This document shows positions 1-5,708 of a stretch of DNA of 6,570 nucleotides, in pieces. Origin of the DNA: Clostridiales bacterium. Lineage in GTDB: Bacteria > Bacillota > Clostridia > Lachnospirales > Lachnospiraceae. Made by a program: the position numbers and the translations under genes. A model generated the notes under the pieces. That model worked only from the letters and a program-made list of their open reading frames with translations. It was not told the DNA's origin and did no database searches. Location: assembly GCA_029267975.1 (NCBI GenBank), contig JAJUHH010000171.1:1-6570 (forward strand). The letters run 5' to 3'. How positions within the stretch are numbered: the stretch's first letter is position 1; every line of letters starts with the position of its first letter.

Positions 1-12
1 AGGGGGATCAAT

Positions 13-1071
13 ATGGGTGCAATGTTTTTTATTTTATTTTTCGGGGTTTTATTTTTTATTGCCTTATTCTTTATCATTGTAAGTGTGGTTTTGCTTATCG
101 TTCGATATATTAAAGTACGTCGGGGTAGGCCAGTAAAAAAGCGATGGTTAGTAATTCCAGTTATCCTTTTAGTCACTAATAGTATCCTTGCTATGCTGCC
201 AGTGGGCTATATCGCTTTTTTACACTATGCTAACAGTAGTAACAGTTCTACAGCAGTTTACGCAGATTCAGGTATATCACTGAATTGGCCCTTAGGCGAA
301 TACGAATCAACTACTTCATGGTTTGAGATGGATGGAGTAAAATATGTCCGATTACAGCAGGAGGACTCGGAGGGAATCTTTTTCTTTGCTCCAACAAAGG
401 ACAAGCACGGTGAAGCGATTGCTAATATCAGGTATCATCAGGCAGAAAACAATCTTTTTAATAACCTAATGACTTTATTACTTACGGGTAGTAGCAGAGA
501 TCAGCTTAAGGTATCAACTATCTATCCGCTGGTGAATGATAATAACTTTGAACTATTAGAAGTGCAGGGTACGGCGGGCAGTGGTGTCTTTTGCCCCGAA
601 GCAGAACGCGCTTCTATTATTGCTTACTATGCAGACCTCTCTAACTATGATACCCAGCATCTAACATGCAGCTATAGTGTATACTCGGACAGGGAAAGCT
701 CCCGTAAGCGCCGTAATACACCGATTGTCAGTATTGAAACGAAAATCACTTTCGCTCCAGATATATTTAAAGAGTTGCGACAAGTGATCGACACCGGTCA
801 AGACATGCAGCAGATTAATGTCCCACAGAAATATATTGAGATGGATGAGGCTGCACAAGCCGGAACTCCTATTTTTGGCTATGCCGAACGGAAATTACTT
901 TCCTATAGCAAAGACAATCTATCTTACAAGCACATCACTCTGGCATTACTTGAGGGTCAGGTTTATATCGTAGCAGGCAGTGGGGATCATGCTCTTAAAG
1001 GATACTCCTTATCTGAGGACATGAACCAATATCTCATTACCACAGTCTTTGCAGATGAAAGCCTAAAATAA
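13..1071 (+). CDS. Two-helix membrane protein of unknown function
   Basis: I do not recognise this 352-residue protein. What can be seen is a very hydrophobic, Phe-rich first helix at about residues 5-31, a basic loop (RYIKVRRGRP, then VKKR) at about 31-44, and a second helix at about 45-70. A largely polar domain of about 280 residues follows. By the positive-inside rule the basic loop should be cytoplasmic, which places the C-terminal domain outside the cell. That domain has only two cysteines, C194 and C219, which could form a disulfide. It also has a basic patch, SSRKRRN, at about 229-235. The start is supported by AGGGGG at bases 1-6, six bases before the ATG. The promoter lies outside the window. 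The next gene is 125 bases downstream on the same strand and is also membrane-anchored, but nothing shows a shared function. Confidence is high that it is a gene and low on its role. Confidence 0.85.
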   Translation: MGAMFFILFFGVLFFIALFFIIVSVVLLIVRYIKVRRGRPVKKRWLVIPVILLVTNSILAMLPVGYIAFLHYANSSNSSTAVYADSGISLNWPLGEYESTTSWFEMDGVKYVRLQQEDSEGIFFFAPTKDKHGEAIANIRYHQAENNLFNNLMTLLLTGSSRDQLKVSTIYPLVNDNNFELLEVQGTAGSGVFCPEAERASIIAYYADLSNYDTQHLTCSYSVYSDRESSRKRRNTPIVSIETKITFAPDIFKELRQVIDTGQDMQQINVPQKYIEMDEAAQAGTPIFGYAERKLLSYSKDNLSYKHITLALLEGQVYIVAGSGDHALKGYSLSEDMNQYLITTVFADESLK

Positions 1072-1085
1072 CTATTATGCTTCCA

Positions 1086-1100
1086 ATGAAAGCGCTCGTA
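1086..1100. promoter_or_regulatory. cre-like (CcpA) candidate site
   Basis: The 15-mer ATGAAAGCGCTCGTA matches the Gram-positive catabolite-responsive element consensus WTGNAANCGNWNNCW at all fixed positions but one, having T where C is expected near the 3' end. It sits about 100 bases before the hydrolase start. I could not find a convincing -35/-10 pair next to it, so a regulatory role is an inference from sequence similarity alone. Confidence 0.35.
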
Positions 1101-1120
1101 AGTCCTTTTACTACGCCTAC

Positions 1121-1147
1121 GATCCGTCCCCGGATCACACTTTTATA
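1121..1147 (+). terminator. Weak hairpin, possible terminator of the preceding gene
   Basis: GATCCG (1121-1126) and CGGATC (1131-1136) form a 6-bp stem with a 4-base loop, followed a few bases later by CTTTTAT. The stem is short and the T-run is weak and displaced, so this is only a possible terminator after the membrane protein gene. It could equally be an unrelated small palindrome. Confidence 0.2.
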
Positions 1148-1196
1148 AATACACTACAATGTACACTTAATATTTACCGAAAAGGAGAAACAAGGA

Positions 1197-2267
1197 ATGC
1201 AGTCTAAAAAACGTAAAATATTTGTTAGGATCATCGTTGTTATCAGTATCATTATGACACTACTTTTATTTATCCTTCCCTTTGGTCTTGCTGTATTTAT
1301 CTATGAGGATAACTTTGGTGACCGTTATGAGCTATATGCGCCTACGGCCCGGAGAATTGATGATTTTGAAGGATTAAACTCCCAAAGATATACCTTTGAA
1401 TCAAATAAGGGACAGACTCTTGTGGGCTATAAATATCACAAAACATTGGAGCCTCCAAAGGGTCTTGTAGTGATTGCACACGGACTTGGTGGCGGCGGCC
1501 ACAACCCCTATCTGGAAGTGGTAGATTACTTTGCATCCAATGGATATGCAGTATTTGCTTATGATGCAACTGGCAACAATGAAAGTGAGGGGAATTCCGT
1601 GAAAGGACTTCCGCAAGGCTTAATCGATTTGAACTATGTTCTCGATTTTATTTATGAGACCTCCGACTTTGACGGATTGCCAGTCATGCTGTTTGGACAT
1701 AGCTGGGGCGCATATTCCGCCGGCAGTGTATTAAATCTTCACCCTGAGGTAAAGGCTGTTGTTATGGTTGCAGGCTTCAATCAATCCATGGATATTATTA
1801 TGGAAGAAGGACGAAGGATTGCCGGAGATGTGATTGACAGTCTCCTCCCCTATCTGTCACTTTATGAAAGGCTAAAGTTTGGTAAGTACTCCTCCTATAC
1901 CTGTATCCAGGGCTTTAACAAGTCAGAAGCCGGAGTAATGATAATACATAGTTCGGATGATGCGATGATCTCCAGTGATCTGAGTTATGACATATTTTAT
2001 GAACTTTATCAGGACAATCCTAGGTTTCATTTTATCAATTATGATAACCGGGGACATGATTATGTTTATTATTCCGATGCCGCTCGTGCATATAAGGATC
2101 AATTTAATCAGGGCTTTCAGGATTATGTCAATTCCCTAGAAGGGGACCTTACTCCTGAATTAAAAGCATCTTATCTGCAGGAACATCTGGATAAGAAGAC
2201 CATATACGAACTTGATCAGGATCTTATGGACAGGATTCTGAGATTATATGACAGCTATGCCAAATAG
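1197..2267 (+). CDS. Membrane-anchored alpha/beta hydrolase (serine hydrolase, S33/lipase-like)
   Basis: This 356-residue protein has a short basic N-terminus (KKRK at 4-7) and one hydrophobic helix at about 8-36, which should act as an uncleaved anchor placing the catalytic domain outside. The rest is an alpha/beta-hydrolase fold. It shows the oxyanion-hole segment HGLGGGG at 95-101, the nucleophile elbow GHSWG at 167-171 with S169, a probable acid D255 (in HSSDDAMIS), and H287 (in NRGHDY). The triad is therefore complete. Known relatives hydrolyse esters, acylglycerols or peptides, and the substrate cannot be told here. The start is supported by AAAGGAG upstream of the ATG. The 3' end overlaps the convergent phosphodiesterase gene by 13 bases. 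The opposing gene also acts on glycerol-based lipid products, but that may be coincidence. Confidence 0.88.
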   Translation: MQSKKRKIFVRIIVVISIIMTLLLFILPFGLAVFIYEDNFGDRYELYAPTARRIDDFEGLNSQRYTFESNKGQTLVGYKYHKTLEPPKGLVVIAHGLGGGGHNPYLEVVDYFASNGYAVFAYDATGNNESEGNSVKGLPQGLIDLNYVLDFIYETSDFDGLPVMLFGHSWGAYSAGSVLNLHPEVKAVVMVAGFNQSMDIIMEEGRRIAGDVIDSLLPYLSLYERLKFGKYSSYTCIQGFNKSEAGVMIIHSSDDAMISSDLSYDIFYELYQDNPRFHFINYDNRGHDYVYYSDAARAYKDQFNQGFQDYVNSLEGDLTPELKASYLQEHLDKKTIYELDQDLMDRILRLYDSYAK

Positions 2268-2995
2268 GCCGCATCCACGACCTTGCGGCCAATATCCGGA
2301 CAATTCGTAATGATAGCATCCACCTGAAGATCACACAGCATCTTCATGTCTTCCATCTCATTGACGGTCCATGGGCGCACTTTGATATTCCTGGCTTTAC
2401 AATCTTTCATAAAATTGGGGTACTGAAGGTTGTAAAGTGCAGGATGCAAGGCTTGCACCCGATACCTTGATGCATATCCGGGCATATCCAAATACCCGTC
2501 CTCATATAAAAAACCTGTCCTTACCGATGTGTCCAGCTTCTTTAGTTTCATAACAGAATAATGATTGAAGGAAGAATAAATAACGCGATCCTGCAGTTTC
2601 ATTTGCCGGGTCAGCTCCAGTACCCTTTCCTCTAAATCCTGATAAAAAACAACTCCGTTCTTTAGCTCTACGTTAATGATCAGATCGGTATCCTTCACCA
2701 GCTGATACACTTCCTCCAGGGTCGGTATTCTTTGGATACCGTATTCCGGAAATTTTTTATTTACATTCAGTTCTCGGATTTCTGCATAAGTAAAATCTTT
2801 GACCCAGCCTTTGGCATTACTGACACGGTTGACTGTTTCATCATGAATGATAACCAGCTGTCCATCCTTTGTCATCTGAACATCCAGTTCTATTCCATCA
2901 GCCTTTTGGTCAATGGCCAATTGAAAGGCTGCTAATGTATTTTCAGGAGCATACCCCGAGGCTCCTCGGTGTGCCCAAACCGCTGTTTGTTTCAT
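2255..2995 (-). CDS. Glycerophosphodiester phosphodiesterase, cytoplasmic type
   Basis: The 246-residue product hydrolyses glycerophosphodiesters to glycerol 3-phosphate and an alcohol, recycling phospholipid head groups. Visible GDPD signatures are AHRGASG with H9 and R10, PENT at 17-20, DGIELDV with E36 and D38, the catalytic H51 in IIHDETVNR, NVELK with E110 and K112, and the C-terminal VRPWTVN around W199. The length fits the single-domain UgpQ-like family. There is no signal peptide or membrane helix, so it is probably cytoplasmic. I chose this ATG because AAAGGAG lies six bases upstream and the TIM-barrel begins immediately (AVWAHRG). The open frame extends upstream to a TTG at 3112, but that extension lacks a ribosome site. 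The gene is divergent from the MerR-family gene and convergent with the hydrolase. No glycerol-phosphate transporter gene is nearby. Confidence 0.95.
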   Translation of the reverse strand: MKQTAVWAHRGASGYAPENTLAAFQLAIDQKADGIELDVQMTKDGQLVIIHDETVNRVSNAKGWVKDFTYAEIRELNVNKKFPEYGIQRIPTLEEVYQLVKDTDLIINVELKNGVVFYQDLEERVLELTRQMKLQDRVIYSSFNHYSVMKLKKLDTSVRTGFLYEDGYLDMPGYASRYRVQALHPALYNLQYPNFMKDCKARNIKVRPWTVNEMEDMKMLCDLQVDAIITNCPDIGRKVVDAAYLA

Positions 2996-3001
2996 TGTTG
3001 G

Positions 3002-3008
3002 CTCCTTT
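3002..3008 (-). promoter_or_regulatory. Ribosome binding site that sets the phosphodiesterase start
   Basis: On the - strand this reads AAAGGAG, six bases before the ATG at 2995. It is the only good Shine-Dalgarno match in the upstream open frame and excludes the longer reading that starts at TTG 3112. Confidence 0.85.
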
Positions 3009-3083
3009 CTATCATGGATAAGCATTCTCCACCACGGCAAATTTCTTTCCTGCTTCATAATGGGATAATGAAATAGTAACACA

Positions 3084-3112
3084 TTGATAGCAGAATAGAA
3101 AGCGTCCGGCAA
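3084..3112 (-). promoter_or_regulatory. Candidate promoter of the phosphodiesterase gene
   Basis: On the - strand, TTGCCG (3112-3107) is separated by 17 bases from TATCAA (3089-3084), which is preceded by an extended -10 TG (TGCTATCAA). Each hexamer matches the sigma-A consensus at four of six positions. It would give a leader of about 80 bases. It lies about 45 bases from the divergent MerR-gene promoter, so cross-regulation is possible. Assigned by eye only. Confidence 0.4.
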
Positions 3113-3154
3113 GTAAGAATTTAAATTAAGGGTGTATAAATTACGATATCGCCC

Positions 3155-3185
3155 TTGACTTTGACGTCGTGTCGTATCTTATAAT
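3155..3185 (+). promoter_or_regulatory. MerR-type promoter with 19-base spacer and operator-like repeats
   Basis: TTGACT (3155-3160) and a perfect TATAAT (3180-3185) are 19 bases apart. Sigma-A promoters normally have 17. Promoters activated by MerR-family proteins characteristically have 19 or 20, with the regulator bound in the spacer and untwisting the DNA. The spacer holds GAC-N5-GTC (3163-3173) and a tandem GTCGT GTCGT (3166-3175), as expected of an operator, although the dyad is imperfect. Autoregulation by the gene just downstream is the natural inference. Confidence 0.65.
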
Positions 3186-3208
3186 CTGAGATAAAGAAGG
3201 AGGTAAGT

Positions 3209-4195
3209 ATGGAAGGGCTTAAGACAATTACGCAAGTGACTAAAATGTTTGGTGTTTCCACAAGGATGCTTCGATACTATGAGCAAATCGGATTATTACG
3301 GAGTCAACGCATGGAGGGTTATTCCTACCGGGTATACAATGAGGAAGCATGCCTGCATCTGAAGCAGATCCTTCTCCTTCGTAAGCTGCGTATACCCTTG
3401 AAGCAGATTGCTCTTTTGCTCAGCAATATCGATACTTTGACTGCAATCGATGTGTTTATGACAAATATCAACGAATTGAATGAAGAAATCGCATCTTTAT
3501 CCACAATCAGAAATATTCTCCTGAGATTTATTGATGAATTACGTTCAAAATCCGGTATTAGCTTAAAAGTTGATTTACTGAACGATGCAAGCATGCTCTC
3601 CATGATTGATCCTCTTTCTATATCAAAAATTAATCTTAAGGAGGATAACACAATGGAAGACTTAAACCGCGCCAACGAACAGTTGAGCAAACTAACAGAC
3701 CGGGATGTACGAATCGTCTATCTCCCACCGGCAACTGTGGCCTCTTATCAGTATGTGGGTGACGAACCGGAGATGCAGGTAAATCTGGTAATTGATCAAT
3801 TTGTACGAGACAGTAATCTGATCCATCTCAAGCCAGACCTGCGCCACTATGGCTTTAATGCTCCTAATCCTGTGGATGACACCGGCTATCATGGGTATGA
3901 GATGTGGGTAACCATACCTGATACAATGGAGGTACCTGCACCACTCAGCAGGAAGCATTTTGAAGGAGGTTTATATGCTGCTTATATGATACCCTTTGGG
4001 GCCTTTGAAGAATGGCAACGGCTCTTTGAATGGGTGCAAAACAGCAAGACCTATGACATGCGTGAAATCGGTGATGTAAGTAATATGTATGGATGCCTGG
4101 AGGAACACTTAAATTATATTAATCATGCGACTTTAGATAATACAGAGCCGGAGGGATTTCAGCTGGATCTGCTGATACCAATCAAAGAAAAGTAA
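3209..4195 (+). CDS. MerR-family transcriptional regulator with GyrI/BmrR-like effector-binding domain
   Basis: This 328-residue regulator has an N-terminal MerR winged helix-turn-helix at about residues 5-72. It includes the signatures FGVSTRMLRYYEQIGLL at 14-30 and EGYSYRVYNEE at 36-46. A helical dimerisation segment follows at about 82-112, then a linker. The C-terminal domain (about 165-328) begins VRIVYLPPATVASY and looks like the GyrI-like/AraC effector-binding fold found in BmrR and relatives. It contains GYEMWVTIP with E231 and the terminal LLIPI strand. Family members bind small hydrophobic or cationic ligands and activate promoters with long spacers, and such a promoter sits just upstream. 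AAGGAGG at 3197-3203 supports the start. No transporter or enzyme gene is co-transcribed, so the target may be itself, the divergent phosphodiesterase, or something distant. An internal start at 3653 may yield a separate effector-domain protein. Confidence 0.92.
   Translation: MEGLKTITQVTKMFGVSTRMLRYYEQIGLLRSQRMEGYSYRVYNEEACLHLKQILLLRKLRIPLKQIALLLSNIDTLTAIDVFMTNINELNEEIASLSTIRNILLRFIDELRSKSGISLKVDLLNDASMLSMIDPLSISKINLKEDNTMEDLNRANEQLSKLTDRDVRIVYLPPATVASYQYVGDEPEMQVNLVIDQFVRDSNLIHLKPDLRHYGFNAPNPVDDTGYHGYEMWVTIPDTMEVPAPLSRKHFEGGLYAAYMIPFGAFEEWQRLFEWVQNSKTYDMREIGDVSNMYGCLEEHLNYINHATLDNTEPEGFQLDLLIPIKEK
3638..3644 (+). promoter_or_regulatory. Internal ribosome binding site within the MerR-family gene
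   Basis: A perfect AAGGAGG lies eight bases before the in-frame ATG at 3653. It is as strong as the site that starts the full gene and stands in the linker between the two domains, where an internal start would be functional. Confidence 0.6.
3653..4195 (+). CDS. Possible internal translation product: free effector-binding domain (180 residues)
   Basis: Starting at M149 of the MerR-family protein, this frame encodes 180 residues containing the whole GyrI-like domain and none of the DNA-binding region. The start has a perfect Shine-Dalgarno sequence at good spacing. The precedent is Streptomyces tipA, where an in-frame internal start makes TipAS, a ligand-binding protein that accumulates beside the full regulator TipAL. 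Here a free domain could buffer or sequester the ligand, or form mixed complexes. An alternative is that the ribosome site is a relic of an ancestral fusion between a MerR gene and a separate GyrI-like gene. Use of this start is an inference and is not demonstrated. Confidence 0.4.
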   Translation: MEDLNRANEQLSKLTDRDVRIVYLPPATVASYQYVGDEPEMQVNLVIDQFVRDSNLIHLKPDLRHYGFNAPNPVDDTGYHGYEMWVTIPDTMEVPAPLSRKHFEGGLYAAYMIPFGAFEEWQRLFEWVQNSKTYDMREIGDVSNMYGCLEEHLNYINHATLDNTEPEGFQLDLLIPIKEK

Positions 4196-4221
4196 AAACG
4201 GTTATTGATAAGCTTCCAGCT

Positions 4222-4275
4222 TTCTCTGAAGATATGGCATTTAGTATAACAAGCTAAATGCCATATCTTAGAGGA
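4222..4275. repeat. Long near-perfect inverted repeat (hairpin) without T-tract
   Basis: A 16-base arm at 4229-4244 is perfectly complementary to 4254-4269, with a 9-base spacer. With one bulged G at 4228 the stem extends by about six more pairs (TTCTCT with AGAGGA). Neither strand has a T-run after the stem, so it is not a standard intrinsic terminator. It lies 27 bases after the MerR-family stop and could be a transcript-stabilising 3' hairpin, a processing site or a small repeat element. Confidence 0.75.
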
Positions 4276-4303
4276 CAGAAGAACTAATACATTTAGAGAT
4301 AAG

Positions 4304-4339
4304 AAATGGCACTAAGGCTCAAGGCTTAGTGCTATTTTT
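4304..4339 (+). terminator. Intrinsic terminator after the MerR-family gene
   Basis: AAATGGCACTAAG (4304-4316) pairs with CTTAGTGCTATTT (4325-4337) with one G-U pair and an 8-base loop, and the stem runs into a TTTTT tract at 4335-4339. This is a convincing rho-independent terminator. It probably ends the MerR-family transcript and isolates it from the HIT gene unit, whose promoter begins about 25 bases later. Confidence 0.8.
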
Positions 4340-4364
4340 ATGCCTACAACGCATGGAAATATTA

Positions 4365-4394
4365 GTTACATCCTATCTGCCTTTGTGGTATGAT
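4365..4394 (+). promoter_or_regulatory. Candidate promoter of the HIT-GNAT unit
   Basis: An extended -10 (TGGTATGAT, with TATGAT at 4389-4394) is preceded at 18 bases by GTTACA (4365-4370), a four-of-six match to the -35 consensus. It lies directly after the terminator and about 50 bases before the HIT start. Assigned by eye. Confidence 0.5.
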
Positions 4395-4446
4395 ATATCT
4401 GACAGGTAAATAATAGAAATACTTGTAAGAGAGGAAGGAATGGTTT

Positions 4447-4920
4447 ATGGGCTGTCTTATTTGTGAGCGAATTGAGATGATAAAAGAAGGACGCAATCCG
4501 TATTTTGTAAAGGAGCTTGAAACAGGTTATGTGGTAATCGGCGATCATCAGCATTTTCGAGGATACAGCTTATTCTTATGCAAGGAGCACACCACAGAGC
4601 TTCATTTTCTGCAGAAGGAATTCAGACTGAAATATCTGGAGGAAATGTCCTTGGTTGCTGAAGCAGTCTATCATGTATTTCAACCTGAAAAACTAAATTA
4701 TGAGCTCTTAGGAAATGGGGATACCCATCTTCACTGGCATCTGTTCCCACGGGTAAGCGGTGATACCCCCATCAAGGGTCCGGTATGGGTTCTGCCCTTT
4801 GAGGAAATGTACAGTGATGATAACCGCCCCACGAAAGAGGAATTAGAGAAAATGAAACAAGACCTTAAGGCAGAAATCGAGAAACTAATCCTTCGGGATA
4901 AAGGGGGGCACCATGCTTAG
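4447..4920 (+). CDS. HIT (histidine triad) family protein
   Basis: This 157-residue protein carries the histidine triad HLHWHLFPR with H94, H96 and H98 (H-x-H-x-H-hydrophobic), preceded by NYELLGNGD. It also has an N-terminal CLIC pair (C3, C6) that in many HIT proteins binds zinc together with histidines. HIT proteins hydrolyse or transfer nucleotidyl groups, for example AMP-lysine-type phosphoramidates or dinucleoside polyphosphates, in the cytoplasm. The exact substrate cannot be read here. The length is slightly above that of a minimal HIT protein because of a charged helical tail after about residue 118. AGGAAGG at 4432-4438 lies eight bases before this ATG. An earlier ATG at 4440 is out of frame and closes after eight codons. 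It is first in a two-gene unit and overlaps the GNAT gene by eight bases. Confidence 0.92.
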   Translation: MGCLICERIEMIKEGRNPYFVKELETGYVVIGDHQHFRGYSLFLCKEHTTELHFLQKEFRLKYLEEMSLVAEAVYHVFQPEKLNYELLGNGDTHLHWHLFPRVSGDTPIKGPVWVLPFEEMYSDDNRPTKEELEKMKQDLKAEIEKLILRDKGGHHA

Positions 4921-5401
4921 ACCAGCCGAAAAAAGAGATGCTTCCAGGTTAGCAGAGATACTTATCTTTGCTAAGAGAACAGCCTATCGTTCTATCTTTA
5001 ATAACGACTTCATTTCCTTCAATAAAATGCAGGTACTGGATTTGGCCTTAGCATTTCGGGACCAGGAACATATCCTTGATAATATGTATGTCTATGATGA
5101 CGGTATTGTCAAAGGCTTAATCAAATGGGGAATCGAAACCAATACATCCCATAACTGCATCAGAATACATGAATTATATGTTGATCCCTTCTTCCAGGGC
5201 CAAGGGATTGGTGCTGCTCTGATTAAGAATTGCATACAACAGGCAAAGGAGCACGGCATAAAACATATCGTCCTATGGGTGCTGGAAGAAAACAGGCCTG
5301 CCAGATTCTTTTACGAAAGACATGGATTTCAGTATGATGAAGTTTACAGACTGGAAGACGGAACAAGCGTAAGAGCATTGGAATACATATTAAAGTTGTA
5401 A
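4913..5401 (+). CDS. GNAT-family N-acetyltransferase
   Basis: The 162-residue product is a full-length single-domain GNAT enzyme transferring an acetyl group from acetyl-CoA. Motif A is clear: IHELYVDPFF leads into QGQGIGAAL, with Q95, G96, G98 and G100 forming the pyrophosphate-binding loop. Motif B follows as LWVLEENRPARFFYERHGF around N127-Y134, the usual fold-closing segment. The acceptor is not predictable and could be an amino acid, a peptide N-terminus or a small amine. The ATG lies inside the end of the HIT gene (ATGCTTAG shared), with a G-rich ribosome site AAGGGGGG at 4901-4908, which suggests translational coupling. I found no convincing terminator directly after it. Confidence 0.92.
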   Translation: MLRPAEKRDASRLAEILIFAKRTAYRSIFNNDFISFNKMQVLDLALAFRDQEHILDNMYVYDDGIVKGLIKWGIETNTSHNCIRIHELYVDPFFQGQGIGAALIKNCIQQAKEHGIKHIVLWVLEENRPARFFYERHGFQYDEVYRLEDGTSVRALEYILKL

Positions 5402-5525
5402 ACTACATACCAATAAGCTGATTTAATGCTTCGTTATGAGTTAATGCAGGAACTTAAGCTTCCCTTTGGCAGCATTTATGGACAGTAGCAAATAATGGAT
5501 ACTTTTACAATAAACGCCTATCATT

Positions 5526-5545
5526 TTACGATTTCCTTACGATTT
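5526..5545 (+). repeat. Helical-phase direct repeat upstream of the LRR promoter
   Basis: TTACGATTT occurs at 5526-5534 and again at 5537-5545, an 11-base period close to one helical turn. The second copy ends 10 bases before the -35 hexamer, the usual place for an activator binding tandem half-sites. Binding is inferred from layout only. Confidence 0.45.
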
Positions 5546-5555
5546 ATAGAAGCGC

Positions 5556-5584
5556 TTGAATAGCTTAGCATTATTTCATAAAAT
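5556..5584 (+). promoter_or_regulatory. Candidate promoter of the LRR protein gene
   Basis: TTGAAT (5556-5561) and TAAAAT (5579-5584) are separated by exactly 17 bases and match the sigma-A consensus at four and five of six positions. The -35 overlaps an AAGCGCTT palindrome (5550-5557), which resembles the core of a cre site but lacks its flanks. The leader would start near 5591 and run about 118 bases. Confidence 0.55.
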
Positions 5585-5618
5585 AGTAAGGTAACCAGCA
5601 TATGCCATGCGAGTTATA

Positions 5619-5646
5619 TACCTGCCATAAATACCACATGCAGGTA
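5619..5646 (+). repeat. Leader hairpin of the LRR gene
   Basis: TACCTGC (5619-5625), a bulged C, then AT pair with ATGCAGGTA (5638-5646), leaving a 9-base loop. A second small inverted repeat, TGCGCA at 5678-5683 and 5689-5694, stands five bases before the GGAGG ribosome site. GCTTAGC (5563-5569) and GCTAAGC (5649-5655) could pair around the first hairpin, but the left arm lies upstream of the predicted transcript start. Confidence 0.4.
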
Positions 5647-5708
5647 GAGCTAAGCACTATAAGCAATACAAGCAATATGCGCAGCTTTTGCGCAGAATGG
5701 AGGATATT

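Larger units (their letters stand above)
5402..5708 (+). other. 307-base gene-free spacer before the LRR gene
   Basis: No coding frame is credible here. The first ~120 bases hold only a 7-base direct repeat (TTAATGC, twice) and no clear terminator for the HIT-GNAT unit. From 5526 on the spacer is regulatory: two TTACGATTT copies, an AAGCGCTT palindrome, a sigma-A-like promoter, and a leader of about 118 bases with several small inverted repeats. The leader does not match any riboswitch class I know. Confidence 0.6.

Noticed and set aside
661..858. Short - strand frame within the membrane protein gene
   Set aside because: Antisense to a supported gene, with no motif. The other short frames at 1342-1616, 2732-2935, 3692-3958 and 4366-4554 were dismissed for the same reason.
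2996..3112. N-terminal extension of the phosphodiesterase to a TTG start
   Set aside because: It would add 39 residues before the barrel with no ribosome site, and the ATG at 2995 has AAAGGAG at ideal spacing. The TTG also coincides with the candidate -35.
3325..3690. 121-codon open frame on the - strand inside the MerR-family gene
   Set aside because: It lies antisense within a well-supported gene, has unconvincing composition (Ser/Arg-rich) and no recognisable domain. Judged a shadow frame.
4210..4222. AAGCT-TCC-AGCTT as a terminator directly after the MerR-family gene
   Set aside because: The stem is only 5 bp with a 3-base loop and a mixed T/C tail. The terminator at 4304-4339 is far stronger.
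4440..4466. Earlier ATG before the HIT start as a leader peptide
   Set aside because: It gives only eight codons and overlaps the HIT start in another frame, and the Shine-Dalgarno is too close to it. Probably chance.
5591..5708. Riboswitch in the LRR gene leader, such as a cyclic-di-GMP type
   Set aside because: I looked for conserved core motifs of familiar classes and found none. Only simple hairpins are visible.
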